Shown in pieces: positions 42,803 to 53,500 of a stretch of 64,000 bases of DNA. Each line of letters begins with the position of its first letter. The stretch's first letter is position 1. The notes below the pieces were generated by a model, which saw nothing but the letters and a program-made list of their open reading frames with translations, ran no database searches and was not told the DNA's origin. Source of the stretch: Oscillospiraceae bacterium (GTDB lineage: Bacteria > Bacillota > Clostridia > Oscillospirales > CAG-272); assembly GCA_015063325.1 (NCBI GenBank), contig SVUK01000017.1, forward strand, positions 310,001 to 374,000, in the 5' to 3' direction. The position numbers and the translations under genes were made by a program.

Positions 42803-42809
42803 GATTGAA

Positions 42810-43673
42810 TTATGCTTTGTCCACCGATCCGAAAAGCTCCATCTTTTCGCGAACGGTCGCTTTGATGGCCTCCACACCGGGAGCCAACAGTTTGCGAGGG
42901 TCAAAGCCCTTGCCCTGCAGATCTTTGCCTTCCTCAACGTATTTGCGAACGGCGGCGGCAAACGCCAGCTGGCATTCGGTGTTGACGTTGATCTTGGAAA
43001 CGCCCAGCGAGATCGCCTTGCGGATCATATCGGAGGGGATTCCCGTTCCGCCGTGGAGAACCAGCGGCATTTTGCCAACCTTTTCGGAAATGGCGGCAAG
43101 CGTTTCAAAGGAGAGTCCCGGCCAGTTTTCGGGATATTTACCATGAATGTTACCAATTCCGGCGGCAAGCATGGTAACGCCGAGATCGGCAATTTGTTTG
43201 CACTCATCGGGATCTGCGCATTCGCCCATACCGATCACGCCGTCTTCTTCGCCACCGATGGCGCCGACCTCAGCTTCCAGCGAAAGTCCTTTCTCTGCGC
43301 AAACGCGAACCAATTCTTTGGTTTTTTCAACGTTCTCGGCAATCGGATAATGCGAACCGTCGAACATAATGGATGAAAATCCGGCTTCAATGCAACGGTA
43401 GCAACCCTCATAGGTACCATGGTCAAGGTGAAGCGCAACCGGAACGGTGATCTTCAATTCGTCGATCATCGCTTTAACCATATCGGTCACCGTTTTAAAG
43501 CCGCACATGTACTTTCCTGCGCCTTCGGAAACGCCGAGGATCACGGGGGAGTTCAGCTCCTGCGCGGTTTGCAGAATTGCCTTCGTCCATTCCAAATTGT
43601 TAATATTGAATTGACCAACGGCATAGTGACCTGCTTTTGCTTTTACAAGCATTTCTTTTGCGGAAACAAGCAT
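42810..43673 (-). CDS. fba: Class II fructose-bisphosphate aldolase
   Basis: Zinc aldolase of glycolysis (287 aa). Visible: GQFNINNLEWTKAIL near residue 19, catalytic/zinc region VPVALHLDHG near 76, SVMFDGS-like SSIMFDGSHYP near 98, the GGEEDGVIG block with zinc ligand near 130-140, and LHGGTGIPSDMIRKAI near 207. The ATG at 43673 follows AGGAGG by 7-8 nt; the ORF track begins 8 codons upstream of the ribosome site. Stands alone with its own promoter. Confidence 0.96.
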   Translation of the reverse strand: MLVSAKEMLVKAKAGHYAVGQFNINNLEWTKAILQTAQELNSPVILGVSEGAGKYMCGFKTVTDMVKAMIDELKITVPVALHLDHGTYEGCYRCIEAGFSSIMFDGSHYPIAENVEKTKELVRVCAEKGLSLEAEVGAIGGEEDGVIGMGECADPDECKQIADLGVTMLAAGIGNIHGKYPENWPGLSFETLAAISEKVGKMPLVLHGGTGIPSDMIRKAISLGVSKINVNTECQLAFAAAVRKYVEEGKDLQGKGFDPRKLLAPGVEAIKATVREKMELFGSVDKA

Positions 43674-43711
43674 TTTCAAAACCTCCTGAATGTCCATTTT
43701 TTGACAATTTT

Positions 43712-43740
43712 ATTATAAACCATTTCTGCGGAAAAATCAA
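43712..43740 (-). promoter_or_regulatory. Sigma-A promoter of fba
   Basis: Minus-strand TTGATT (43740-43735), 17 bp, TATAAT (43717-43712), about 40 nt before the fba ATG. Confidence 0.8.
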
Positions 43741-43833
43741 GCCGTTTTTTGGGAAATCTCACGCTTTTTTATGATTTTTTTTTTTTTGTGCAATACTGAA
43801 AGCAAGAAATCCGAAAAAAAAGAGGAACCGCAA

Positions 43834-45186
43834 ATGGAAGCAATGGATCGCACGCATCAAAAAATGACCGCGGAATCGCTGCCGCGCCTTTTATCAAAGC
43901 TTTGTGTTCCCACCGTACTTTCTGCACTTTTACCGCCGTTTACCGCAATTTTTGAAGCATGGCTTGCGTCAAATGTCTCTCCCGATGCATGCGGCGCTTT
44001 GGGAATCGTCTTTCCCATTCACGCGCTCATTCAAACCATCGGCTTCGTTTTCGGTACCGGCGCCGGCAGTCTCGTTGCGAACGCACTCGGAAAAAAAGAT
44101 GTCCAAAGCGCGCGTCAGTTGGCATTTGGCGCACTTTTTTGTTCCATTCTTCTCTCAACCTGTCTTACCATTTTCGGATTGCTTTTCCAAAGTCCTTTGC
44201 TGAATCTGTTGGGAGCAAGCCGCGAAACCGTAGCGCTTGCAAAACCTTATGCCGTTTGTTTGCTCTCGTCGGCACCGCTAATGTGCGCGTGTTTCGTATT
44301 CTCCAATCTCCTGCGTGCCGAAGGAAAAACAACACGCGCCATGCTGGGGCTTGCCGGCGGCAATCTTTTTTGTGTCATCTTTTCAGCAATTTTCGTTTTT
44401 TTCCTCGATTGGGGAACACTCGGAATCGGTTTCTCCATTCCGATCGGTTATAGTTTTGCATTTTTTATTTTATTTTTCCCCTATTGGAAGAAGCGAACGC
44501 TTGTAGCGGTTGCGCCGATTTTCGGAAAACCGCTTTGGAAAAGCGCAAAAAAAACGGCAATCAACGGCATGCCATCCCTTTTTCGGCAGGGGCTGACCGT
44601 CGTCGCCGTAATCCTATCCAATCACGCGGCAAGACAGTTCGGCAATTCAGCAATTACCGCCGTCGCCCTCTCTTCGCGCATTTTTCTTCTTTGCTATGCC
44701 GTTCCCCTCGGCATCGGGCAAGGAATGATCCCTGCCGTCGGATTCAATTACGGAAACGGCAATCTCAAACGCACGAAAGAAATTTACAAATTCTGCATTG
44801 TCGTTTCAACCGTTATTTTGGTCGTGTTGGCAGTTCCAACGGCATTTTTTGCCGATTCTATTTTACAATTGTTCGGGCGCGGAGACGAACAATTGCAATT
44901 CGGCATGCCGTTTTTACGTTCCGTTTGCGCAATTTTACCCCTCCACGGACTGATCGCCATTACCAACCTGCTTTTGCAGGTTCTGAAAAAACCAATTTCC
45001 GCATCGGTTCTCGCCGCGGCAAGACAGGGAATTTTCTTTTTGCCGTTGATTTTTCTGCTGCCATCGATTTTCGGATTCACCGGCGTTTGGCTAACGCAAA
45101 CAATCGCCGACGCACTAACCTTTCTTCTTGCCTTATTTTATGCAATCAGGTTTATGAAAGCAATAAAAAAGAAGCGACCCGGTTAA
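43834..45186 (+). CDS. MATE-family efflux transporter
   Basis: A 450-aa multidrug/toxin extrusion-type protein with 12 hydrophobic segments. Its first half carries LCVPTVLSALLPPF, the ALGIVFPIHALIQTIGFVFGTGAGSLVANALGKK pattern and LLRAEGKTTRAML; the second half repeats the arrangement (AVPLGIGQGMIPAVGFNYGNGNLKRTKEI). These proteins exchange cations for drugs or metabolites; the substrate is not predictable. The start at 43834 follows AGAGGA. A run of 13 T lies just upstream (43775-43787). Confidence 0.9.
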   Translation: MEAMDRTHQKMTAESLPRLLSKLCVPTVLSALLPPFTAIFEAWLASNVSPDACGALGIVFPIHALIQTIGFVFGTGAGSLVANALGKKDVQSARQLAFGALFCSILLSTCLTIFGLLFQSPLLNLLGASRETVALAKPYAVCLLSSAPLMCACFVFSNLLRAEGKTTRAMLGLAGGNLFCVIFSAIFVFFLDWGTLGIGFSIPIGYSFAFFILFFPYWKKRTLVAVAPIFGKPLWKSAKKTAINGMPSLFRQGLTVVAVILSNHAARQFGNSAITAVALSSRIFLLCYAVPLGIGQGMIPAVGFNYGNGNLKRTKEIYKFCIVVSTVILVVLAVPTAFFADSILQLFGRGDEQLQFGMPFLRSVCAILPLHGLIAITNLLLQVLKKPISASVLAAARQGIFFLPLIFLLPSIFGFTGVWLTQTIADALTFLLALFYAIRFMKAIKKKRPG

Positions 45187-45200
45187 TCCGCGTCGCTTCT
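45170..45200. terminator. Bidirectional terminator between the MATE gene and htrA
   Basis: AGAAGCGAC pairs with GTCGCTTCT over 9 bp; CTTTTATTTT follows on the plus strand and TTTTTATTG on the minus strand. The left arm lies in the last codons of the MATE gene. Confidence 0.85.
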
Positions 45201-45203
45201 CTT

Positions 45204-46457
45204 TTATTTTCCATCCGGTTTGTATTCCTGCAAGGTGATTTCTACCGTTCCGGTTATCGTATTGTTGCGCGAATAAAAAATGGTGATCACATCGCCGATC
45301 TTGCATTTGCCAAGCTCCGCGTCGTATTTTTCCAAGGAATTCACTTCAACGCCGTTGATGGAAAGAATGCGGTCATCCACCTGCAACTGGTCGGTAAATT
45401 TGGAGGAATTGACGTAAATTCCTTCCGCCAACTGCGAGAAGAAGCCGTAATTGTAATAGCGATAGCCAAGCTCCAATCCGTCGTCCACTCGACCGCGCAC
45501 GTAGCCGTATTCGATCAAATTCATCTCGATCGGATATGCCGTATCAATCGGAATGGCAAATCCAAGCCCTTCCACACCGGCTTTGGCGTATTTTGCGTTC
45601 ACAATTCCGATCAGCTCGCCGTTCAGATTGAACAATCCGCCGCCCGAGTTGCCCGAGTTGATTGCCGCGTCGGTTTGCAGAAGAGTCATCAAGGTCGTGC
45701 TTCCGTCGTCGTTCGTAATTTGAATCTGCCGTTCGGTGGCGCTGATGATCCCCTGCGTCACACTGCCGCCCAGCGTTCCGAGCGGATTGCCGATGACAAC
45801 GACGTATTCGCCGGCGACCAACCCGGCGCTCTTTCCCTGCACGGCTTGGGTCAACGGACGGGATTCATCGGGCTCGATTTTGACAACGGCAAGATCGGTG
45901 GCGGCGTCCGCCCCGACCAGCGTTGCTTGGTATTGGGTGTTGTCCGAAAGCTCCACAACGATTTTGGTTGCGCCGGAAATCACGTGATTGCAGGTCAAAA
46001 CGTATCCGTGATTTTTCGAAACGATCACACCGCTTCCGGCAGAGGTTGCGCCGTAGGAGCCGGTGGAGGTGTAGATTTGAACCACCGAATCCTGCACCTT
46101 TTTGACCACCTCGGAAACAGCAAAGGGCTGGTCGCCAGCCGATCCGTGCTCGGTGGGTTCGGTGTCCGACTGCGTGATAATCTCTTCCGCGTCCGGAAGG
46201 TGCACGTCCGGATCGTCCGCAGGATCGGGATCAATTTGCGGCGTGGTACCGCCGTTTTGCCCGTTTTCGCCGGGTTTTGGAGTTTCGTTATTCTGCGTAG
46301 TTCCGTTGTTTTGCGAGGATTCCGTCGTTTGCCCCGCGTTCTGCGTTGCGTTTTTCAAAAGAAACACGGCAATACTTTGGCAGGAACAAAGCGAAAACGT
46401 CAAAATCAAAGCCAAAACCAAGAACGCGATCTTAAAAAAACGGTTTTTCCGATTCAT
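45204..46457 (-). CDS. HtrA/DegP-type serine protease, membrane- or lipid-anchored
   Basis: A trypsin-like protease with PDZ domain (417 aa). The N-terminal hydrophobic stretch (residues 8-25) ends in LCSCQS, a possible lipobox with an unusual Cys at -2; a Pro/Asn/Gly/Gln-rich linker covers about 35-100. The triad is His in TCNHVISG (near 160), Asp in AATDLAVVKI (near 190), Ser in INSGNSGGGLF (near 270). The PDZ domain follows (about 315-405; ILSINGVEVNSLEKYDAEL). It handles misfolded exported proteins. ATG 46457 follows GGAG; the ORF-track start is 20 codons upstream. Confidence 0.94.
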   Translation of the reverse strand: MNRKNRFFKIAFLVLALILTFSLCSCQSIAVFLLKNATQNAGQTTESSQNNGTTQNNETPKPGENGQNGGTTPQIDPDPADDPDVHLPDAEEIITQSDTEPTEHGSAGDQPFAVSEVVKKVQDSVVQIYTSTGSYGATSAGSGVIVSKNHGYVLTCNHVISGATKIVVELSDNTQYQATLVGADAATDLAVVKIEPDESRPLTQAVQGKSAGLVAGEYVVVIGNPLGTLGGSVTQGIISATERQIQITNDDGSTTLMTLLQTDAAINSGNSGGGLFNLNGELIGIVNAKYAKAGVEGLGFAIPIDTAYPIEMNLIEYGYVRGRVDDGLELGYRYYNYGFFSQLAEGIYVNSSKFTDQLQVDDRILSINGVEVNSLEKYDAELGKCKIGDVITIFYSRNNTITGTVEITLQEYKPDGK

Positions 46458-46557
46458 AAAACCATCTCCTTTTCTTTTTCCAACTTCCATTATATAATCG
46501 AAATGTAAAAAAAGCATGAACGAATCATTACATATTGGGATTCTTCGGCAAAAAATA

Positions 46558-46586
46558 TTGTTTTTCCAATTTCAGTATGTTATAAT
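46558..46586 (+). promoter_or_regulatory. Sigma-A promoter of the QueG-like/addBA unit
   Basis: TTGTTT (46558-46563), 17 bp, TATAAT (46581-46586), about 50 nt before the QueG-like start. It probably also transcribes addB and addA, which follow with minimal gaps. Confidence 0.7.
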
Positions 46587-46640
46587 TATAAAAGATAAAA
46601 CTTAAATGAACTTAAAAACGTTGAAAAAAGGAGCGCCGGA

Positions 46641-47468
46641 ATGCTGAATTTTCTTTCAGAACTTTTTTCCGAATATCAAATCGACCTCTACTCTCCGATT
46701 CCGCTTTCCGCCTGCGAAATTCGCAAGCCGTATTTGCTGGAGCGCGAGGGCATTTCGGAAGGCACCGCCGTTTTGATCGCCGTTCCCTATTTCACGCGCG
46801 CCTGTCTTTCGCCCAATCGCAATCTCTCCGCCTATGCCGTTTCGCGCGACTATCACGGATTTTTCAACGCTTTTTTTGAAGACCTGCTCCCCCTCTTGCG
46901 CGAAAAATATTCAACAGAACGCTTTGCCGGGTTCGCCGACCATTCCCCCATTGCCGAATTGCAGGCGGCGGCGCACGCCGGATTGGGCGTGATTGGGAAG
47001 AACAGCCTGCTCATCACCGAAAAATACTCGTCGTATGTGTTTTTGGGCGAATTGATCACTACCGCCCGACTGTCGGCAAAAATACAACCACTTCAATCCT
47101 GCGTCGGGTGCAACGCCTGCAAAAAAAATTGCCCGATGGACAAGATCGGAACCTGTCTTTCCGCACTGACGCAAAAGAAAGGCGAACTAACCCGGGAAGA
47201 GCAGGATTCCCTGCTTTCTTTCGGCTCAGTTTGGGGATGCGACCTATGCCAGGAAGTTTGCCCTTATACGAAAAAAGCAATTCAAACGGGAAGCGTATTT
47301 TCCCCAATTCCCTATTTTCAAAAGAACTGTATCTCACATATGACCTTGAAAGAATTGAACGAAATGTCTGATGAAGAATTTTCGCGGCGTGCCTATTCCT
47401 GGCGCGGCAGAGAAACCATTCGGCGGAATCTTCAAATAATGGAAAAACGCCAAGAGAAAGGAGATTGA
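46641..47468 (+). CDS. QueG-like (epoxyqueuosine reductase-related) double 4Fe-4S protein
   Basis: A 275-aa protein with the DUF1730-like N-terminal part (LIAVPYFT, NLSAYAVSRDYHGFF, LQAAAHAGLGVIGKNSLLIT) and two 4Fe-4S motifs, CVGCNACKKNCP (near 153) and CDLCQEVCPYT (near 200). QueG reduces epoxyqueuosine to queuosine in tRNA with cobalamin. This protein is shorter than typical QueG (310-380 aa) and lacks the C-terminal HEAT repeats. It might keep the activity or do a related reduction. It lies 4 nt upstream of addB. Confidence 0.8.
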   Translation: MLNFLSELFSEYQIDLYSPIPLSACEIRKPYLLEREGISEGTAVLIAVPYFTRACLSPNRNLSAYAVSRDYHGFFNAFFEDLLPLLREKYSTERFAGFADHSPIAELQAAAHAGLGVIGKNSLLITEKYSSYVFLGELITTARLSAKIQPLQSCVGCNACKKNCPMDKIGTCLSALTQKKGELTREEQDSLLSFGSVWGCDLCQEVCPYTKKAIQTGSVFSPIPYFQKNCISHMTLKELNEMSDEEFSRRAYSWRGRETIRRNLQIMEKRQEKGD

Positions 47469-47472
47469 CGCC

Positions 47473-50400
47473 TTGTTAAATTTGATCTGCGGTCCATCCG
47501 GTTCGGGCAAAAGCGCCCAAATTACCGATTGGATCCGCCGCGACGTAGAAAATCAAAAACGTTGCTATTTGCTCTTGCCGGAACAACAGGCCTACATCAG
47601 CGAGCGCGATCTGCCCAAAAAGCTACCCGAAAACGCAGGCTTGTATTTCAAAATCGTCAATTTTTCGGGGCTTTGCGAGGATGTTTTTCAAAAATTCGGA
47701 GGCTCCGCCGATCTCTCCCCCGATCAAACCGGCCGCGCAGTTCTCATGTGGGAAACGCTTCGTTCCCTTTCCGGCGTGCTGAAACGATATGCAAAATCAG
47801 CAAAATCCGATACAGCGCTAACCGAAACAATGCTTGCAACGATTGAAGATCTGCAAAACAACGGTATCGGAAGCGAAAAGTTGGAAGGAATCGCCGCAGA
47901 TTTACCGCAAAACGCACAGCTTTCAGAAAAGTTGTACGATCTTTCTCTTGTCAGCGCAACCTACTCCATGCTGGTAGAACAGCGTTTTGGGAAAAGTCTG
48001 CCCGACCGCTTTTTTCAACTTGCAAAAACGCTGGAACAACACGATTATTTTTCAGGTGCAAATCTCTACATTGATTCTTTTACAAGCTTTACGGCGCCGG
48101 AATACGCTGTTTTAACTGAATTGATCCGCCAATGTAGCTCGGTAACGATCGGTTTATGCCTCGATTCCTTTCAAGCTCCTTCGGTTCAATTTCACTGTGT
48201 GAACGAAACGGCAAAACGACTTATAAAATGCGCCAATAAAGCCGATTCTCCAATCAAACGAATCATTTTGACCAACGAGGAAAACTGCCGTCCGCAGGCA
48301 CTTCGGCTCTTGGAACGTGATCTGTGGAACTTCGGCATTACAAAGAAAACCAAAGATCCAATCCCAAAAAAAGACGTGGATTGTATTTCTCTGCTTGCCT
48401 GCTCCAACCTCTACGAAGAATCCGAAGCAGCCGCACTCAACATCTTGGAACTCGTTCAGAATGGAATGCACTACGGAGATATCGCCGTATTCGTCCGCGA
48501 CCCGGAACAGTACCGCGGCATTTTGGACGCGGCGTTGGAGCGGCACGGCATCCCCGTGTTCTTCTCCGAACGCACGAATCTCGCCGCAAAACCCCTGGCA
48601 AGACTTGTTCTCTCCGCTCTGCGTGCCGTCAACGGCAATTATCGAATGCAGGACGTTATCTCGCTTGTCAAAACGGGACTTTGCGGTGTTACCGAACGGG
48701 AAGCGTCTTTGTTTGAGGAATATTGCGAAACATGGCGTATTTCAGGCAAACGTTTTCTTGACAACGTTTGGAATATGAATCCGGACGGATTGGAAGCCAA
48801 AGAAAGAATGGACGGTATGAGCGAACGCGCCGCCGAAATTTTGGAAACGGCAAACCGCGTCCGTAAAACCGTCATTCTCCCCTTGCAGTTGCTACAGGCG
48901 GACCTGCGCGGCTCAAAACAACTTCCTGACCGTTGCCGCGCCGTTTACGACTATCTTTGCCACATTGATCTTGCAAAAAAGCTTTCGGCGCTTGCCGAAA
49001 AAGAACTTGCGCTCGGGCAGGTACGGGAAGCAGGCGAAAGCGTACGACTTTATGACCTCGTAAAAGATTCTCTCGTCCTGCTTTGCCGGCTGTTGCCGGA
49101 ATCAACCGCAACGGCGGAAGAATTGCAAACGCTGTTAGAAATTGTCTTTTCTCACAGTGATCTCGGATCGGTCCCCGGCGTTCACGATTGCGTTTTGATT
49201 GGTTCCGCCGCAACCGCGCGCGCCGAAGGCGTTCGAGCCGCATTCCTTTTGGGATTGACCGAGGGGGATTTTCCGAAAAGCGTTCAAAAATCCGGCATCC
49301 TCTCGGGGGCAGAACAAAAGGTTTTGCAAAAATACGGACTTGATCTCGGGACCGATGCCGATCAACAATTCTCTCAAGAGCTTTTTTACGTTTATCGAGC
49401 AGTTACAAAGCCACTGGAAAAACTGTTTCTTTCCTATCCCATGATTGCCTCAGGAGGAGAAACTAAAACGCCGTCGCAGGCGTTTCGGCGTGTTTGCTTT
49501 TTAACGGATCGTAAACCTGAGCTCTTTCATCTTCCTCGCTTTTCGCAACATTTTGCGGAAAATGCCGAGAAAAGCAACGAAAAATACCATGTTTCGCCAT
49601 GGAAAAATGAAACGGAGCTTTATCTTTCCAAAACGAAAATCAACACCTTCGTCAAATGCCCATATTCCTATTACTGTCAATATGTTTTGAACCTGCGCGA
49701 TAAAAAGGAATCGCTACCTTCCCGAAAAGACGACGGAACATTTATCCATTATCTTTTTGAAAAGTTTTTAAGCCGAATGGCGGAAAACGGAAATGCCGGA
49801 TTTCCAACGGAGAAAGCCGAAGTGGAAAAAATCGTCGGCGAACTGGTTTTGGACTATTTGCACACCGTTTGCCCCATTCCGCTTTCGGAAATGAACGCAC
49901 GACTTTTACATCTTTTTTCAAGACTGCAATCCATCTCGGTTGCCATGCTGATGGATATGATATCCGAAATTAAAAGCGGAAATTTCAAACCGAAACTTTT
50001 CGAAGCTAAGATCGGCAAAGAAATTCCGGCGCTTGCGCTTCCCCTTTCTCAAGGACGCGTGGTTCATCTTTCCGGAAGTATCGACCGCGTCGATCTTTAT
50101 AAACAAGAAGAACAAACCTTTGTCAGGATTATAGATTACAAAACCGGATCAACCGGGTTTTCCCTAAAAGACGTCAAAAGCGGAAAGGATATGCAGCTCG
50201 TTTTCTATCTTTACGCCGCGCTCAAGCTGGATCCTGCACATTTCGTCCCGGCAGGCGCATATTACCTGCGCGTCGATCAATCGGGCGAACAGCTTTCCTC
50301 ATTCAAAAGCGGTTTTACCAGAAAAGAACTTCAATCGGAAGGCGAAAACGGTTCCAAAGCCGAAAAAGGAATGAAGGAAATGACCGGTATCGAAATTGAC

Positions 50401-50553
50401 GAACTGATCGAAGAGGTTTGCGAAAAAGTCGTAGAGATTTCCGAGGAGATTCTATCGGGGCGCGCCGAAAAAACAGAATCCGAAAATGCCTGCCGGTATT
50501 GCATTGTCCGGGAAAATTGCAACCGGGTAGAAAAAGCAACCTTCAAAAAATAA
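47473..50553 (+). CDS. addB: ATP-dependent helicase/deoxyribonuclease subunit B (AddB)
   Basis: AddB (1026 aa) pairs with AddA to process double-strand breaks, replacing RecBCD. Walker A-like GPSGSGKS is at residues 7-14; SYPMIASGGE near 655 belongs to the helicase-like core; the C-terminal nuclease is seen in VRIIDYKTGS (near 892). The Fe-S staple cysteines are present: one in FVKCPYSYYC (near 730) and three in CRYCIVRENC (near 1011). The start is a TTG at 47473 behind AAAGGAG that overlaps the end of the previous gene. addA follows after 15 nt. Confidence 0.95.
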   Translation: MLNLICGPSGSGKSAQITDWIRRDVENQKRCYLLLPEQQAYISERDLPKKLPENAGLYFKIVNFSGLCEDVFQKFGGSADLSPDQTGRAVLMWETLRSLSGVLKRYAKSAKSDTALTETMLATIEDLQNNGIGSEKLEGIAADLPQNAQLSEKLYDLSLVSATYSMLVEQRFGKSLPDRFFQLAKTLEQHDYFSGANLYIDSFTSFTAPEYAVLTELIRQCSSVTIGLCLDSFQAPSVQFHCVNETAKRLIKCANKADSPIKRIILTNEENCRPQALRLLERDLWNFGITKKTKDPIPKKDVDCISLLACSNLYEESEAAALNILELVQNGMHYGDIAVFVRDPEQYRGILDAALERHGIPVFFSERTNLAAKPLARLVLSALRAVNGNYRMQDVISLVKTGLCGVTEREASLFEEYCETWRISGKRFLDNVWNMNPDGLEAKERMDGMSERAAEILETANRVRKTVILPLQLLQADLRGSKQLPDRCRAVYDYLCHIDLAKKLSALAEKELALGQVREAGESVRLYDLVKDSLVLLCRLLPESTATAEELQTLLEIVFSHSDLGSVPGVHDCVLIGSAATARAEGVRAAFLLGLTEGDFPKSVQKSGILSGAEQKVLQKYGLDLGTDADQQFSQELFYVYRAVTKPLEKLFLSYPMIASGGETKTPSQAFRRVCFLTDRKPELFHLPRFSQHFAENAEKSNEKYHVSPWKNETELYLSKTKINTFVKCPYSYYCQYVLNLRDKKESLPSRKDDGTFIHYLFEKFLSRMAENGNAGFPTEKAEVEKIVGELVLDYLHTVCPIPLSEMNARLLHLFSRLQSISVAMLMDMISEIKSGNFKPKLFEAKIGKEIPALALPLSQGRVVHLSGSIDRVDLYKQEEQTFVRIIDYKTGSTGFSLKDVKSGKDMQLVFYLYAALKLDPAHFVPAGAYYLRVDQSGEQLSSFKSGFTRKELQSEGENGSKAEKGMKEMTGIEIDELIEEVCEKVVEISEEILSGRAEKTESENACRYCIVRENCNRVEKATFKK

Positions 50554-50568
50554 GAAAGGAGACCGAAT

Positions 50569-53500
50569 ATGCCAAATTTGACGCAAGCGCAAAAAGAAAA
50601 CGTCAAGCAGCCGAAATGGACAGACGCGCAAAAAACAGCAATTCAACTGCGTGATCAACTGATTTTGGTCTCCGCCGCGGCAGGTTCCGGGAAAACAGCC
50701 GTACTCACAGAGCGCGTGATTCGACGGATTTTGGATGCGAAATCGGGAGTTAAACTAACCGATCTGCTCATCGTCACCTTTACGCGCAGTGCCGCCGCCG
50801 AGCTGAAAAGCAAAATTGCAAAGGCAATCGAAAACGAAATTGCAAAAGAGGATTTAGAAAGCGCTGCAAAAGATAAATTAAGAGATCAACTTTTGCAGCT
50901 CGGAAACGCGCAAATTTCCACCATCGACTCCTTCTATCTGCAAATCGTAAGGGATCATTTTGATCAATTGGGATTGCCGGCAAACTTCCGTTTGGCGGAT
51001 GAGAACGAGTTGCGCGTCCTATCGGAAGAAATTTTGGATGACTTGATTCCGGAATACTATAACAAATATGAGATACAAAACGCGTCTTCGGAAGAAAACC
51101 CTTTCACAAAAATCCGAAACAATTTATTTGCCGACTGCGTTGACCATATTTTCGACGGCACCTCGTCCAGCAATCTGAACGACATTTTTTTGAGGTTTTA
51201 CGAAAGCTTTGCGCGCGTAAAAGGCGGTATCAATGCTTTGAGCGAATCCGCAAACCTTTTGCGCGCCGAATCGAAACTCCCCTTTTTGCAAACGCATTTC
51301 GGAAAAATCTTTCTTTCGCGGTTTAAGCCATTCCTTCTCTCCTATTGCCGGATTTTAGAGGAGGTTAAAGCGCACCACCAAACCGACCCGAAAGCCGAAC
51401 AAAAACAAGGCGGTATTCTTGCGGACGACCGCTTCCATTGCGAGTCTGCCTTAGAAGCGATTCGGGAAAAAGATTGGGAACGCCTGCAAGGCGCTCTTTC
51501 TGCATTCGTATTCCAAAGGTTCCAAAGCGTTTCCGGTAAGCCCGAATGGTCGGAGCGATATCACAACGCAAGAAATGCTTTCAGCAAGGAAATCCAAAAA
51601 TATACAGTTTTGGCAAATGCAATTACCCCGGTTGAACAAGAGAACACCTTCTTAAAAACCGCAGAATTTGCCGATTTGCTTTACCGATTCTATTCGGATT
51701 TTCAAAAGCGTTACCGCGCCGAAAAAATCAAACGCGGAGTGCAGGATTTCAACGACGTGCGCGACGCCCTGTATCAGCTGTTAAAGGATCCCAAAAACGA
51801 ATCTCTTGTTCAATCGATTCGCGATACCTACAAAGAAGTTTATATTGACGAATATCAGGACGTCGACGAAATCCAGGACGAGATTTTCGCCAAAATCGGC
51901 GGTCGGAATCGTTTTATGGTCGGCGATATCAAGCAAAGTATCTACGGCTTCCGCGGAAGCGACCCGTCCGTTTTTGCAAACTACCGGAATACCATGCCGC
52001 TTGCACCCTCTCCCGAAAGCAAAAAAGCCGATTCGGTGTGTGTATTTATGTCGGATAACTTCCGCTGCGACCGCCCGATTGTCGATCTGACAAACGCTGT
52101 CTGTCCGTTTCTTTTCTCCGCGTCTCCCGAAAGCATTCATTATTTGCCGGAGGACGACCTCAAATGTTCCAAACCACCGCTGGAAGATCGAATTTTTGAG
52201 CCGGCGCCCATCAGTATTCGCATCTTTGAAAAGCCGCCGCAAAAAAACGACAAAAACAACACCGAAAAAACCGAGGAATCCGAAAAGGCAGGGATAGCGG
52301 AACTGCACTGGGTCGCCGAGGAAATCGGACGACTTTTGCGCGAAGGCAAAAATGACAACGGATCAAATATTAAGCCAAGCGATATTGCAATTCTATCAAG
52401 AAAAAAAGATTCGCTCGCCCAATTTCAAAAGGAACTGGAAACGAACGGAATCCCCGTGGTCAACATCAGCGGCAATCCCGTTTCACGTTCGCCGCTGTTC
52501 GTCGATCTTTTCAATTTGCTGAGAATTGTGGATAACCCATACCGTGATCTTCCCCTCTCCGAGTACCTGCTTTCCGATTTCGGCGGATTTACGCTGGAGG
52601 ACATCCGTATGCTCCGCGCCGATTTCTCGATCGAAAAATCCCTCTACGACGCGATGATCAGCGCCGCAGAATCCGATCATCCGCTTTTCAAAAAGACTTC
52701 CGCATTCGTTGGCTGGTTGGAGCGATATCGCGGCATTGCCGCCGTTCAGTCAGCGGATCGTTTTCTGCGCATTCTGTATGAGGATCAATTATTCCGCCCC
52801 TATGCCTTCTCGCCTGAATTTCTAACCATTTATGAACAGGCAAGGTCTTATCAACAATCCTCTTGGTCAGGGCTATACGGCTTTTTGAACCAGCTGGATC
52901 GACTTGTGCAGGCGGATAAACTGGAAAGCGGTTTTCGCAAAACTGAAAACGCCGTCAACGCCATGACCATCCATGCTTCCAAAGGCTTGGAATTTCCGGT
53001 TGTCTTCTTGGTCGACTGCGGCAGATCCATGCAAACGGATTCCCATAAACCGCGGCTCATCTATCGCAAAGAGATCGGGTTTGCTTCCAATCTTTACGGC
53101 GAGGAAACCGAACTATCCTGCCCGTCTTTTTTGAAAACGATTGCCGATTCTGCAGTAAAAGACGCCGAAATTGAAGAGGAAGTGCGCCTGTTCTATGTTG
53201 CCGTCACACGCGCACGGGAAAAATTGTACATAACAGCAACCCCAACGCGTAAAATGGAAAGCTTCATTGCAGAAGCCTCCCTCATTCGCAAGAACGATCG
53301 CTATTCAATCCTATCCGCAAAAAGCTATATCGACTGGATCTACGGCGCACTTTATCGTTCAAGCGCGGCGCTTGGAAATTTCGATCTTCAAACGGTTCCC
53401 TTTTCACTTTCTGCACCGGAAGATGCCCCTTCTGCGCCGGAAGAAATGCCCGTAGAAAAAGATTATCAAAATCCTGTTTTCAAAACACCTTTTCAATCGG

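Noticed and set aside
44484-46508. A 674-codon plus-strand ORF
   Set aside because: It overlaps the MATE gene out of frame and then runs antisense to htrA; the protein has no domain pattern, while the opposite strand has a complete protease triad and PDZ domain.
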